From: Hydrogenophaga sp.
GTDB lineage: Bacteria > Pseudomonadota > Gammaproteobacteria > Burkholderiales > Burkholderiaceae_C
Direction: 5' to 3'
DNA length: 64,000 bases
NCBI RefSeq assembly: GCF_019264445.1
Contig: NZ_JAHVAB010000082.1
Span: 1 to 64,000, forward strand
Shown here: positions 35,701-43,998 of the stretch, one piece after another
How positions within the stretch are numbered: the first letter of the stretch is position 1
Layout: each line of letters opens with the position of its first letter
Notes under the pieces: model-generated
What the model saw: only the letters and a program-made list of their open reading frames with translations
Told to the model about the DNA's origin: nothing
Database searches by the model: none
Position numbers and translations under genes: made by a program

Positions 35701-38700
35701 CCATGGCCAGCGCGTAGTCGCGCAGGGCTTTGGCGGTGTGGCTGCTGGCGTGTTCGCGCACCGCTTCGGGCGGGCCTTCGGCCACCACCAGGCCACCGGC
35801 ATCGCCGCCTTCGGGGCCGAGGTCGATGAGCCAGTCGGCCGCACGGATCACGTCCAGGTTGTGTTCGATCACCACCAGCGAATGGCCGGCATCGAGCAGC
35901 TTGCGCAAGGAGCGCATGAGCTTGGCGATGTCGTCGAAGTGCAGGCCGGTGGTGGGTTCGTCGAACAGGAACAGCGTGCCCTTGCGCGCAATGGCCTGGC
36001 GGCTCGCGCTGGAGTTTTTGGAGGCCTCGGCCAGGAAGCCGGCGAGCTTGAGGCGCTGCGCCTCGCCGCCCGAGAGCGTGGGCACGGGCTGGCCCAGCTT
36101 CACGTACTCCAGCCCCACATCCACGATGGGCTGCAGCACGCGGATCACCTCACGGTCACCGGCGAACAGCGCCGCGGCCTCGCTCACGGTGAGGTCGAGC
36201 ACGTCGGCCACGTTCATGCTCACCGTTCGGGCTGAGCCTGTCGAAGCCCCCGCCGACATCTGGGTGAGCCCTTCGACAAGCTCAGGGCGAACGGGGAGGT
36301 GGGCAGGCCAAAGCCGCTGGATCTTCACTTCCAGAATCTCGGGGCGGTAGCGCTTGCCGTCGCAGTCGGGGCAGCGCAGGTACACGTCGGAGAGAAACTG
36401 CATCTCCACGTGTTCGAAGCCCGAGCCGCCGCAGGTGGGGCAGCGCCCGTCGCCGCTGTTGAAGCTGAACTTGGCCGGCGTGTAGCTGCGCTGGCGCGCC
36501 AGTGGTGCGTCGGCAAACAGCGCGCGGATGGCGTCCCACGCGCCCACGTAGCTCACCGGGTTGGAGCGCGCGGTCTTGCCGATGGGCGACTGGTCCACAA
36601 ACACGACTTCAGAGAGAAAGTCGGCACCCAGCAAGCGGTCGTGCGCGCCCGGGCTGTCGGTGGACTTGCCGAAGTGGCGCAGCAGGGCCGGCGCGAGCAC
36701 GTCCTGGATCAGGCTGGACTTGCCCGAGCCCGACACGCCGGTGACCACCACCAGGCGCTGCAGCGGGAACTCGACCGACACGTCTTTCAGGTTGTGCTCG
36801 CGCGCGCCTTCCAGGATCAGGCGCGGCGTGTTGTCCGTCACCATGCGCTTGAAGCCCATGCCGATGGTCTTGCGCGAGCCGAGGTAGGCGCCGGTGAGCG
36901 TGTCGGCCGAGCGGATCGACTCGGGCGTGCCGTCGAACACGATCTGCCCGCCGCGCTCGCCGGGCCCCGGGCCCATGTCGATCAGGCGGTCGGCCGCGAG
37001 CATCACGGCCGGGTCGTGCTCCACCACCACCAGCGTGTTGCCCGCGTCGCGCAGGCGCAGCATCGCATCAACGATGCGCGCCATGTCGCGCGGGTGCAGG
37101 CCGATGCTGGGCTCGTCCAGCACAAAGAGCGTGTTCACCAGCGAGGTGCCCAGCGCGGTGGTGAGGTTGATGCGCTGCACCTCGCCGCCCGAGAGCGTGC
37201 GGCTCTGCCGGTCCAGCGTGAGGTAGCCAATGCCCACCTCGCACAGGTAGCGGATGCGCGTGTTGATTTCATCGAGCAGGAGCTTGAGCGCCTGCTGCTG
37301 CCCGCTGGTGGACTCGCGGCCGCCGGCGGCCTCGGGCGGTGCGAGCGACGCAAAGAACACGCGCAGCTTGTCCAGCGACATCAGCATGAGGTCGTGCAGG
37401 CACAGCCCGGGCAGCGCTTCGAGCTGCTCGCGCGACCACTTCACGCCCTGCGGCAGGTAGCGCTTGGCGCGCGGCAGCACGGCGTCGGCCTGCGCGCGGG
37501 TGCCCAGGCGCCAGAGCAGGCTGTCGGTCTTGAGGCGCGCGCCGCGGCAGGTGGGGCACTCGGTGTAGCTGCGGTACTTCGACAAGAGCACGCGGATGTG
37601 CATCTTGTAGGCCTTGCTCTCCAGGTACTCGAAGAAGCGGTCCACGCCGTACCACTGCTGGTTCCACTTGCCGTTCCACTGCGGCGAACCGCCCTTCACC
37701 CAGGCCTGCTGCTCGGGTGTGAGCTTGGCCCAGGGCGTGTCGCGTGGAATGCCGGCGGCTTCGGCGTGGCGCATCAGGTCGTCCTGGCTTTCCTTCCAGG
37801 CCGGCGTCTGGAACACCTTGATGGCGCCCGCGCGCAGCGTGAGTTTGTCGTTGGGCACGACCAGGCCATAGTCCACGCCAATGACGCGGCCAAAGCCCCG
37901 GCAGGCCTCGCACGCGCCCACCGCCGAGTTGAACGAGAACATCGACGGCGCGGGTTCGCTGTAGCGGATGTCGCTCTCCGGGCAGTGCAGGCCGGTGCTG
38001 AAGCGCCATATCTCTGGAGCCCCCACGCTCCCCGCTTCGCGTGGTTCGCTGCCCCCCGAGGGGGCTGCCCCGCCTTGGGGCGGCCCGGCGGCGGGTCGGC
38101 GGGCTTCACCTTCGTCGGCCAGCACGTAGACCATGAGCTTGCCGGCGCCGCGCTTCAAGCCCGCCTCGATCGCTTCCATCACCCGCGCCGGCTCGGCCGT
38201 GCCGATGCGGAAGCGGTCGGCCACCACGTCGAGCAGCTTCACTGCCTCGATGGGTGCCTTCGCCTTCTTTCCACCCTTGGCCGGGGCGGCTTCCTGCGCG
38301 GCCTCGCGCTGCACCAGCCGCTCGGCCTGCACGCGCGTGTAGCCGCTGGCCGACAGCCACTGCTCCACCTCTTCCGGCGTGGTGCTCGCAGGCAGCTCCA
38401 CCGGAAAGGTGACCACCAGACGCGGATCGCCCCGTTCGGCCGCCCGCTTCTGCAGCTCCGCAAAGATCGACTCGGGCGAGTCGTGGCGCACCGGCAGGGC
38501 CGTGTCGCGGTCGAACAGCTCGGCGCCGCGCGCAAACAGCAGCTTGAGGTGGTCGTTGAGCTCCGTCATGGTGCCCACGGTGGAGCGCGAGGAACGCACC
38601 GGGTTGGTCTGGTCGATGGCGATGGCGGGCGGCACGCCGTCCACGCGGTCCACCGCCGGCTTGTCCATGCGGTCGAGGAACTGCCGCGCATAGGCGCTGA

Positions 38701-38962
38701 AGGTTTCGACGTAGCGGCGCTGGCCTTCGGCAAACAGCGTGTCGAACACCAGGCTGGACTTGCCCGAGCCGCTCGGCCCGGTGACCACGGTGAGTTCTCC
38801 GGTGCGGATGTCGAGGTCGAGGTTCTTCAGGTTGTGCTGCCGCGCACCCCGGATGCGGATCAGCCCGGTGCCCCCTTCCGCCGGGCGCTCGGCGCCCTCT
38901 GGGTGCGGCGCGGCAGGGGTCGCGCCATCGGAAGCGTCAGCGGGCGAAAAGGCATCGGACAT
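32738..38962 (-). CDS. Double-length UvrA (tandem UvrA-UvrA)
   Basis: A 2074-residue protein, about twice the usual UvrA length. It contains two complete UvrA units and so four ABC ATPase Walker A motifs: GPSGSGKSS near residue 62, GVSGSGKSS near 741, GVSGSGKST near 1148 and GVSGSGKST near 1751. Four signature motifs LSGGE(V/A)QR follow, and several CxxC zinc pairs occur (CPTCRG, CPTCGG, CPDCVG, CPTCEG, CPGCEG, CEVC). UvrA recognises DNA lesions for nucleotide-excision repair. Tandem long forms are known in some Burkholderiales. Three palindromic repeats are translated in frame near residues 290-315, 889-913 and 1506-1543. The normal-length uvrA is not in this window. Confidence 0.9.
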   Translation of the reverse strand: MSDAFSPADASDGATPAAPHPEGAERPAEGGTGLIRIRGARQHNLKNLDLDIRTGELTVVTGPSGSGKSSLVFDTLFAEGQRRYVETFSAYARQFLDRMDKPAVDRVDGVPPAIAIDQTNPVRSSRSTVGTMTELNDHLKLLFARGAELFDRDTALPVRHDSPESIFAELQKRAAERGDPRLVVTFPVELPASTTPEEVEQWLSASGYTRVQAERLVQREAAQEAAPAKGGKKAKAPIEAVKLLDVVADRFRIGTAEPARVMEAIEAGLKRGAGKLMVYVLADEGEARRPAAGPPQGGAAPSGGSEPREAGSVGAPEIWRFSTGLHCPESDIRYSEPAPSMFSFNSAVGACEACRGFGRVIGVDYGLVVPNDKLTLRAGAIKVFQTPAWKESQDDLMRHAEAAGIPRDTPWAKLTPEQQAWVKGGSPQWNGKWNQQWYGVDRFFEYLESKAYKMHIRVLLSKYRSYTECPTCRGARLKTDSLLWRLGTRAQADAVLPRAKRYLPQGVKWSREQLEALPGLCLHDLMLMSLDKLRVFFASLAPPEAAGGRESTSGQQQALKLLLDEINTRIRYLCEVGIGYLTLDRQSRTLSGGEVQRINLTTALGTSLVNTLFVLDEPSIGLHPRDMARIVDAMLRLRDAGNTLVVVEHDPAVMLAADRLIDMGPGPGERGGQIVFDGTPESIRSADTLTGAYLGSRKTIGMGFKRMVTDNTPRLILEGAREHNLKDVSVEFPLQRLVVVTGVSGSGKSSLIQDVLAPALLRHFGKSTDSPGAHDRLLGADFLSEVVFVDQSPIGKTARSNPVSYVGAWDAIRALFADAPLARQRSYTPAKFSFNSGDGRCPTCGGSGFEHVEMQFLSDVYLRCPDCDGKRYRPEILEVKIQRLWPAHLPVRPELVEGLTQMSAGASTGSARTVSMNVADVLDLTVSEAAALFAGDREVIRVLQPIVDVGLEYVKLGQPVPTLSGGEAQRLKLAGFLAEASKNSSASRQAIARKGTLFLFDEPTTGLHFDDIAKLMRSLRKLLDAGHSLVVIEHNLDVIRAADWLIDLGPEGGDAGGLVVAEGPPEAVREHASSHTAKALRDYALAMGEVHAVREGLPQARLSPSSGLKAAAQRGDAHGNAIRIVNAKEHNLKNLSVNIPRGRFNVISGVSGSGKSTLAFDILFNEGQRRYLESLNAYARSIVQPAGRPEVDAVYGIPPTVAIEQRLSRGGRKSTVGTTTEVWHFLRLLYVKLGTQHCVHDGAAVMPQSADSIAAAILKRYKGQHIGLLAPLVVNRKGVYTELADWARPRGHTHLRVDGEFLPTTGFPRIDRFKEHTIELPVADFVVSAEGEVALRQQLNKALEIGKGVVHVLTPLDGLAQALADGTSTRELGTLEVFSTTRACPVCATSYPELDPRLFSYNSKHGWCPDCVGTGVKLSRDQRKALDDSVRDDKEKGREQSFAEPEVDDLVDEACPTCEGTRLNAQARAVRFAGVGITDVARLSVREVRAWVRGLMNFPVSSIPTTSVRPEPTHPVRPELVEGHPGTLGLRQAQPERGGAQPERMAALPVYDFAMSTRETDIARDLLPEIEGRLAFLEEVGLNYLTLDRGAPTLSGGEAQRIRLAAQLGSNLQGVCYVLDEPTIGLHARDNAILLNALHKLGDMGNTLVVVEHDEDTIRRADHIIDIGPSAGKRGGRVVAQGSVSDLSANAESVTGRYLLHAMKHPLQARRPVPPVPADGAHWLQVRGARLHNLNQLDAAVPLQRLVVITGVSGSGKSTLARDVLLSNAASAVAMRSTQAGRTAWDKGTRPTWTGCDKLIGTETVDRVLEVDQTPIGKTPRSCPATYIGFWDTVRKLFADTLEAKARGYGPGRFSFNTGEGRCPGCEGQGMRTIEMSFLPDVKVPCEVCSGARFNPETLAVTWKGKSIGDVLQMEVDEAVEFFASMPNISHPLQLLKDVGLGYLTLGQPSPTLSGGEAQRIKLVTELSKVRDDITRRGQKPPHTLYVLDEPTVGLHMADVEKLIRVLHRLVDGGHSVVVIEHDLDVMAEADWIVDLGPEGGQGGGRIVAAAPPDEVVRLGTHTGKVLAPVLARA
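34332..34443. repeat. [12 protein letters not shown] repeat inside uvrA
   Basis: A composite of two or more arms (CGTTCGGGCTGAGCC and CCCTTCGACAAGCTCAGGG). It is translated as a stretch with [18 protein letters not shown] and AQPERM at about residues 1506-1543, between the UvrA core elements. The reading frame is kept. Confidence 0.85.
36223..36295. repeat. [12 protein letters not shown] repeat inside uvrA
   Basis: CCGTTCGGGCTGAGCCTGTCG opposite CCCTTCGACAAGCTCAGGGCG. The encoded residues include PVRPELVEG and ASTGSARTV at about residues 889-913. The second arm is read in a different frame from the copy at 34332. Confidence 0.85.
38018..38094. repeat. Palindromic repeat inside uvrA (same family as livMG tail)
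   Basis: GCTGCCCCCCGAGGGGGC then CTTGGGGCGGCCC, the same core as the tandem copies at 6703-6859. Read on the minus strand it encodes [19 protein letters not shown] at about residues 290-315 of UvrA. Confidence 0.85.
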
Positions 38963-39260
38963 GCAGGGGCTCCAGAAGGGAAGCCCAACATTCTAGGGAC
39001 GCCAAAAGTCGGCGCTGGCGGCCCTGCAATGCCCCGGAAAGGCGGGTGCAAGGGCTTGACGGCGCCGCAGAACCGGCATGCGCGCAAGCCCAAGGCGGCA
39101 CCGCGCTTCACTCGTCCACACCGAATGCATACTCCACGGGGTACGGATCAGCCCAGAGCCGCCTTCTGTCGGCTGGATCTGCCTCACGCCACCGGACGCG
39201 GTTGAAATCGCGCCCGCACGCGCCTCGAAGGCATGGCGCGCCTCATGGAGACCCGCTCAT
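38963..39260. other. Intergenic region between uvrA and binding-protein gene
   Basis: Nearly 300 bp without a convincing gene. No clear promoter, RNA gene or repeat was found. It must hold the divergent promoters of the long uvrA and the LIV-type binding protein; GGAG at about 39247 is the ribosome site of the latter. Confidence 0.5.
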
Positions 39261-40394
39261 ATGAAATGGACCCGCACGTTCTCGCCCCGCCCCTGGATGG
39301 CCCTGACCCTGGCCGGCCTGCTCGGCCTGTCGGCGCCCGCCTGGGCCCAGTTGCGGGTGGGCATGCCTTCCGGCTTCACCGGCTCGGTGGCCGCCGGCGT
39401 GAAAGAGAACCACGAAGGCGCCAAGCTGTACTTCGACACCATCAACGCGCGCGGTGGCGTCAACGGCCAGAAGATCGAACTGATCACGGTGGACGACAAG
39501 TTCGACCCCAAGGTCACGGTGGAGGTGGCGCGCGAACTGATCACCAAGCAAAAGGTGCTGGCGCTGTTCCTGAACCGCGGCACGCCACACTCGCAAGCGC
39601 TGCTGCCGATCCTGGCCGAGCTCAAGGTGCCACTGGTGGGGCCGAGCACGGGCGCCATGGTGCTGCACGAGCCGGTGAACCCCTGGGTGTTCAACGTGCG
39701 TGCCACCTACCAGCGCGAGGCTGCCAAGGCCATCGAGCACCTGGCGAGCACCGGCATCACGCGCATTGCCGTGCTGGAGACCGACGACTCCTTCGGCGCC
39801 GACTCGGCGGCCGGTGCACTCAAAGGCTTTGCCAAGGCCAACCTCAAGCCGGTGATGCACGAGAAGTTTCCGCGCGACAAGCCGGATTTCACCGAGCTGT
39901 CCAAGCGGGTGAACGAGAGCAATGCGCAGGCCGTGATGGTGATTGGCTCGGCGGGCAACACGGCCAATGCGGTCAAGGCCGTGCGCGCGGCGGGCTCGCG
40001 GGCGCAGGCGGTCACGCTATCCAACAACGCGTCTGACGGCTTCATCAAGTTGCTCGGCGAGCACGCACGCGGCGTGATCGTGACGCAGGTGTTCCCCAAC
40101 GAGCGCTCGGTGGCCTACCCGCTGATCAAGGAAGCGCAGGAGTTCGCCAAGGCCAAGGGGCTGGACGGCGTGTCGCCCGCCATGATGGAAGGCTACGCCG
40201 CCGCCAAGGTGCTCACCGAAGGCCTGCGCCGCGCCGGCGCCAACCCGACACCCGTGACCCTGCGCGACGCGCTGGAGGGCCTTCGCAGCTACGACCTCGG
40301 CGGCCTCACCGTGGCCTACAGCCCGAACAACCACACCGGCCTGGATTTCGCCGACCTCTCCATCGTCGACGCGTCAGGGAAGTTCAGACGGTAA
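39261..40394 (+). CDS. LIV-type ABC transporter binding protein, orphan
   Basis: A 377-residue periplasmic binding protein of the LivK/peripla_BP_6 group. Signal peptide with WMALTLAGLLGLSAPAWA. The mature protein opens LRVGMPSGFTGSVAAGVKENHEGAKLYFDTINARGGVNGQKIEL, typical of the family, and ends HTGLDFADLSIVDASGKFRR. GGAG precedes the ATG at 39261. No permease or ATPase genes are near, so it either feeds a system encoded elsewhere or acts as a sensor. Ligand unknown. Confidence 0.88.
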   Translation: MKWTRTFSPRPWMALTLAGLLGLSAPAWAQLRVGMPSGFTGSVAAGVKENHEGAKLYFDTINARGGVNGQKIELITVDDKFDPKVTVEVARELITKQKVLALFLNRGTPHSQALLPILAELKVPLVGPSTGAMVLHEPVNPWVFNVRATYQREAAKAIEHLASTGITRIAVLETDDSFGADSAAGALKGFAKANLKPVMHEKFPRDKPDFTELSKRVNESNAQAVMVIGSAGNTANAVKAVRAAGSRAQAVTLSNNASDGFIKLLGEHARGVIVTQVFPNERSVAYPLIKEAQEFAKAKGLDGVSPAMMEGYAAAKVLTEGLRRAGANPTPVTLRDALEGLRSYDLGGLTVAYSPNNHTGLDFADLSIVDASGKFRR

Positions 40395-40500
40395 GCGAAA
40401 CACCCCCCGCATCGCCTTCGGCGCCACCCCCCTGGAAGGGGGGCAGCACCAGCGGCCCGGCAAAGCCGCTTACGCGGTGCTTCTGGACGAGCCTTTCGCT
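40395..40500. repeat. Palindromic repeat with nested hairpins between convergent genes
   Basis: An outer dyad AGCGAAA (40394-40400) and TTTCGCT (40494-40500) encloses CCCCCC/GGGGGG and GCACC-AGCGGC/GCCGCT-GGTGC stems. The core is related to the element at 3931. It lies between the binding-protein and usp stop codons and could terminate transcription from both sides. Confidence 0.7.
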
Positions 40501-40503
40501 CTC

Positions 40504-40941
40504 CTACGACTTCACGATGAGCACGGGCACCTTGGCATGCGTCAGTACCTTCTGCGCGACGCTGCCGAGGATGAGCGCCTTCACGCCCTGGCGGCCGTGT
40601 GAGCCCATCACGATCAGGTCGCAGCCTTCGGCCTCTGCCGTTTCGATGATGCCTTCATAGACCACGTTGCGCTCGATGGTGTCGCCCGCAAACGCGATGC
40701 CGGCGGCCTCACACAGCTGCCGCGAGGCATCGAGCGCCTCACCGGCCGCCCTCTTGGCTTCGGTGAGGTAGGCCTGCAGGCCCACGGCGGAGGCGTCGCC
40801 AATGCCGATGTAGGGAAACGGGTCGATCACGTTGACGCCGATGATCTGCGCGTTCAGGCTCCCGGCGAGCTGCACCGCCGTGGTGGTGGCCTGGGCCGCG
40901 AGCCCGGAGCCGTCGGTGGGTACGAGGATTTTCTTGAACAT
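40504..40941 (-). CDS. Universal stress protein UspA family
   Basis: A 145-residue protein, start MFKKILVPTDGSGLAA at 40941 with AGGAG before it. The nucleotide-binding motif G-2x-G-9x-GS is present as GSHGRQGVKALILGSVAQKVLTHAKVPVLIV, so it probably binds ATP. Such proteins are induced by stress, oxygen loss or stationary phase. An FNR-type box lies upstream, overlapping the formate dehydrogenase alpha stop codon, which fits oxygen-linked induction (inference). Confidence 0.93.
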   Translation of the reverse strand: MFKKILVPTDGSGLAAQATTTAVQLAGSLNAQIIGVNVIDPFPYIGIGDASAVGLQAYLTEAKRAAGEALDASRQLCEAAGIAFAGDTIERNVVYEGIIETAEAEGCDLIVMGSHGRQGVKALILGSVAQKVLTHAKVPVLIVKS

Positions 40942-41024
40942 GGGGTTCTCCTGGTGGGTGATGTGAACCGCCCAACCCGTCGGGGTGGTGCGGTTCATCG
41001 TAGGAGTCCCGACGCGCTGCCGCG

Positions 41025-41038
41025 TTGAGGCAGGTCAA
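41025..41038 (-). promoter_or_regulatory. FNR/FixK-like box upstream of usp
   Basis: TTGAGGCAGGTCAA fits TTGA-N6-TCAA, the consensus of CRP/FNR-type regulators. It lies about 85 bp upstream of the usp start and covers the stop codon of the formate dehydrogenase alpha gene. Confidence 0.55.
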
Positions 41039-43998
41039 TGCCGGGCTGTGTCGCGCGCCATCGCGGTCAGCGGGCGCACGTCCACGGCACAGTACTTCAA
41101 TTCGGCGATCTTGCCCACCGGGTCCAGGGCCGGGTTGGTCAGCAGGTTGGCGGCGGCCTCGGCGTAGGCGAAGGGAATGAACGCGGTGTTGCGCGGCATG
41201 CCGTCGTCGATGCGCACCGGCAGGCTCACCTCACCGCGGCGCGAACGCACCTGCGCACTGTCGCCCGCGCCCAGGCCCAGCCGAGCGGCGGTCTCGGGGT
41301 GCAGGCTCACCACCGGGCCGGGCTCCAGCGCGTCGAGCACGCCGCTGCGCCGCGTCATGCTGCCGGTGTGCCAGTGCTCCAGCTGGCGCCCGGTGATGAG
41401 CACCATCGGGAATTCGGCATCGGGCTGCTCGGCCGGCGGCGTGAGCACCGCGCCCACCAGCGAGGCGCGGCCACTGGGCGTGGGAAAGCCGTCGGTGAAC
41501 ACCACCGGCTGGCCCGGGTCGTCGTCGTGGGCCACGGGATAGGTCACGGCGCCGTCGCGCTGCAGCCGCGCCCACGACAGGCCGGCGATGCTGGGCATGA
41601 GCGCGCGCATTTCCTCGAACACCGCGCCGATGCCGGTGCGCGCGTCGGCGCTGGCGGTGCCGTCGGCAGCCACCTCGTAGGCCCAGCCCAGGCCCAGGCG
41701 GCGCGCGAGCTGTTCGGTGATCCAGGCGTCGGCGCGCGCCTCGCCGGGTGCGGGCACGGCCTTGCGGCCGAGCTGCACGCAGCGGTCGGTGTTGGTCACG
41801 CTGCCGGTCTTCTCGGGCCACGCGGTGGCGGGCAGCACCACGTCGGCCAGGCTGGCGGTCTCGGTCAGGAAGATGTCTTGCACCACCAGGTGGCTCAGGC
41901 CGGCCAGCGCTTCGCGGGCATGCGCCGCGTCGGGGTCGCTCATGGCGGGGTTCTCGCCCTGGATCAGCATGGCGCGGATCTCCTGGCGGTGGGCGGCGTC
42001 GATGATCTCCACCACCGTGAGCCCGGGTTCGCTGCCCAGCGTGCCCGGCGCGAGTTGCCACAGGCGCTCGGCCTTCTCGCGGGTGCGCGGGTCGCTCACC
42101 TTCTGGTAGTCGGGCAGCACCATCGGAATGAGGCCCGCATCGCTCGCGCCCTGCACGTTGTTCTGCCCGCGCAGCGGGTGCAGGCCGGTGCCCGGGCGGC
42201 CGATCTGGCCGGTGACGAGCGAGAGCGCGATCAGGCAGCGCGCGTTGTCGGTGCCGTGCGTGTGCTGGCTGATGCCCATGCCCCAGAGGATCATGGCGTT
42301 CTTTGCGGTGGCGTAGGCGCGCGCCACCTCGCGCAGCGTGGCCGCGTCGATGCCGCACACCGGCGCCATGGCTTCGGGCGAAAAGTCCACCAGGTGCGCC
42401 TTGAGCTGCGCGAAGTCCAGCGTGTGGGCTTCGATGTACGCCGGGTCGGTGAGGCCTTCAAACACGATGGTGTGCAGCATCGCGTTGAGCAGCGCGACGT
42501 CGGTGCCGGACTTGAAGCCCAGGTGCTTCCAGCTGTGGCGGGCGAGCTCGGTGCGGCGCGGGTCGGCCAGCACGAGCTTCATGCCTTTCTTCACCGCGTT
42601 CTTGATCCAGGTGGCGCCCACCGGGTGGTTCTGCGCGGGGTTGGCGCCGATCAGCAGCACGAAGTCGGCATGCCGCACATCGCGCAGCGGGTTGGTCACC
42701 ACCGCCGAGCCCAGGCCTTCCATGAGCGCGGCCACGCTGGAGGCATGGCACAGGCGCGTGCAGTGGTCCACGTTGTGGGTGCCAAACGCGGTGCGCACCA
42801 GCTTCTGGAACAGGTAAGCCTCTTCGTTCGTGCCCTTGGCCGAGCCGAAGCCGGCCACCGGGCTCTGGCGCCCGCGCGCGGGCGTGGCGGCCAGGGCGCG
42901 GCGAAAGCCTTCGGCGGCGGCGTCCAGCGCCTCGTCCCAGGTGGCTTCGCGGAAACGCTCGCGCACCTGCTCGGGCGTGAGGCGGCGCAGTTCGCCGTGC
43001 GGGTCTTTCGGCACACCCGCACGGCGGATCAGCGGGCGCGTGAGCCGCCCGGGGCTGTGCGCATAGTCAAAACCAAAGCGGCCCTTGACGCACAGGCGCG
43101 CTTCGTTGGCTGGCCCGTCAATGCCTTCGACGTGCTCGATGCGGTCGTCGTTCACGTGGTAGGTGAGCTGGCAACCCACGCCGCAGAAGGGGCACACCGA
43201 ATCCACCTGCCGCTGAGAGGGCTGGGCAAACGCGCCGTTGGCCGGTGCGATGGCGCCGGTCGGGCAGGCCTGCACACACTCGCCGCAGGCCACGCAGGTG
43301 CTCGCGCCCATCGGGTCGTTCTGGTCGAACACGATCTGCGCGTGGCCGCCGCGAAAGGCCAGGCCCAGCACGTCGTTGCCCTGCGTCTCGCGGCAGGCGC
43401 GGATGCAGCGCGTGCACTGGATGCAGGCGTCGAGGTTGACGGTCATGGCGGGATGAGACGTGTCAGCACCCCATCGCTCGGACTGAGCCAACATCCGTTC
43501 GGGCTGAGCCGATATCCGTTCGGGCTGAGCCTGTCGAAGCCCCGCCGAGGTGTGGGTGACCCCTTCGACCGGCTCAGGGCAAACGGCGTAGTGGGCACGT
43601 GCAGGGAAGCGCCCCGGCTGCGCACCGGCGGCCTGCGCCCAGTGCGCCAGCTCGCTGTCGAACTTGAGCGCCGTGGTGTCGGGCGCATCGGACAGCAGCA
43701 GCTCCAGCACCGTTTTCTGCGCGGCTTTCGCACGCGGGTTGTTGGTGTGCACCACCATGCCGGCGGTGGGGGCGCGGCAGCACGACGGCGCCAGCACGCG
43801 CTCGCCTTCGATGTCGACCACGCAGGCGCGGCAGTTGCCGGGGCTGCGCAGGCCGTCCTTGTGGCACAGGTGCGGAATCTCGACACCGGCGCGCTGCGCG
43901 GCCTTCAGGAGGGTCTCGCCCGGTGCGGCTTCCACCGCGCAGTCGTTGAGCGTGAATGCAATCGGCGCAGCGTTCTGAGGCAGGTCATCGGTCTTCAT
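41035..43998 (-). CDS. fdhA: NAD-dependent formate dehydrogenase alpha subunit
   Basis: A 987-residue molybdenum (or tungsten) formate dehydrogenase of the FdsA type. The N-terminal part holds a [2Fe-2S] domain with LCHKDGLRSPGNCRACVVD and SCC, then two [4Fe-4S] sets CIQCTRCIRACRE and CVACGECVQACPTGAI, and the catalytic domain with CPFCGVGCQLTYH. The active-site cysteine (not selenocysteine) is in VDHCTRLCHASS. It oxidises formate to CO2 and passes electrons to the flavin subunit. A palindromic repeat is translated near residues 137-175 in the linker between the Fe-S domains. It overlaps the beta-gamma gene by four bases. No fdsC or fdsD genes follow. Confidence 0.95.
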   Translation of the reverse strand: MKTDDLPQNAAPIAFTLNDCAVEAAPGETLLKAAQRAGVEIPHLCHKDGLRSPGNCRACVVDIEGERVLAPSCCRAPTAGMVVHTNNPRAKAAQKTVLELLLSDAPDTTALKFDSELAHWAQAAGAQPGRFPARAHYAVCPEPVEGVTHTSAGLRQAQPERISAQPERMLAQSERWGADTSHPAMTVNLDACIQCTRCIRACRETQGNDVLGLAFRGGHAQIVFDQNDPMGASTCVACGECVQACPTGAIAPANGAFAQPSQRQVDSVCPFCGVGCQLTYHVNDDRIEHVEGIDGPANEARLCVKGRFGFDYAHSPGRLTRPLIRRAGVPKDPHGELRRLTPEQVRERFREATWDEALDAAAEGFRRALAATPARGRQSPVAGFGSAKGTNEEAYLFQKLVRTAFGTHNVDHCTRLCHASSVAALMEGLGSAVVTNPLRDVRHADFVLLIGANPAQNHPVGATWIKNAVKKGMKLVLADPRRTELARHSWKHLGFKSGTDVALLNAMLHTIVFEGLTDPAYIEAHTLDFAQLKAHLVDFSPEAMAPVCGIDAATLREVARAYATAKNAMILWGMGISQHTHGTDNARCLIALSLVTGQIGRPGTGLHPLRGQNNVQGASDAGLIPMVLPDYQKVSDPRTREKAERLWQLAPGTLGSEPGLTVVEIIDAAHRQEIRAMLIQGENPAMSDPDAAHAREALAGLSHLVVQDIFLTETASLADVVLPATAWPEKTGSVTNTDRCVQLGRKAVPAPGEARADAWITEQLARRLGLGWAYEVAADGTASADARTGIGAVFEEMRALMPSIAGLSWARLQRDGAVTYPVAHDDDPGQPVVFTDGFPTPSGRASLVGAVLTPPAEQPDAEFPMVLITGRQLEHWHTGSMTRRSGVLDALEPGPVVSLHPETAARLGLGAGDSAQVRSRRGEVSLPVRIDDGMPRNTAFIPFAYAEAAANLLTNPALDPVGKIAELKYCAVDVRPLTAMARDTARH
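43474..43586. repeat. [12 protein letters not shown] repeat inside fdhA
   Basis: Several arms of the repeat (CCGTTCGGGCTGAGCC twice, a degenerate GCTCGGACTGAGCC and CCCTTCGACCGGCTCAGGG) are translated as [15 protein letters not shown] and AQPERM. The copy is more degraded than those in uvrA. Confidence 0.82.

Noticed and set aside
32777-36235. Very long open frame antisense to uvrA, over 1100 codons
   Set aside because: High GC content removes stop codons on the opposite strand; the composition is rich in His, Arg and Ala with no domain, while the minus-strand frame is a clear UvrA.
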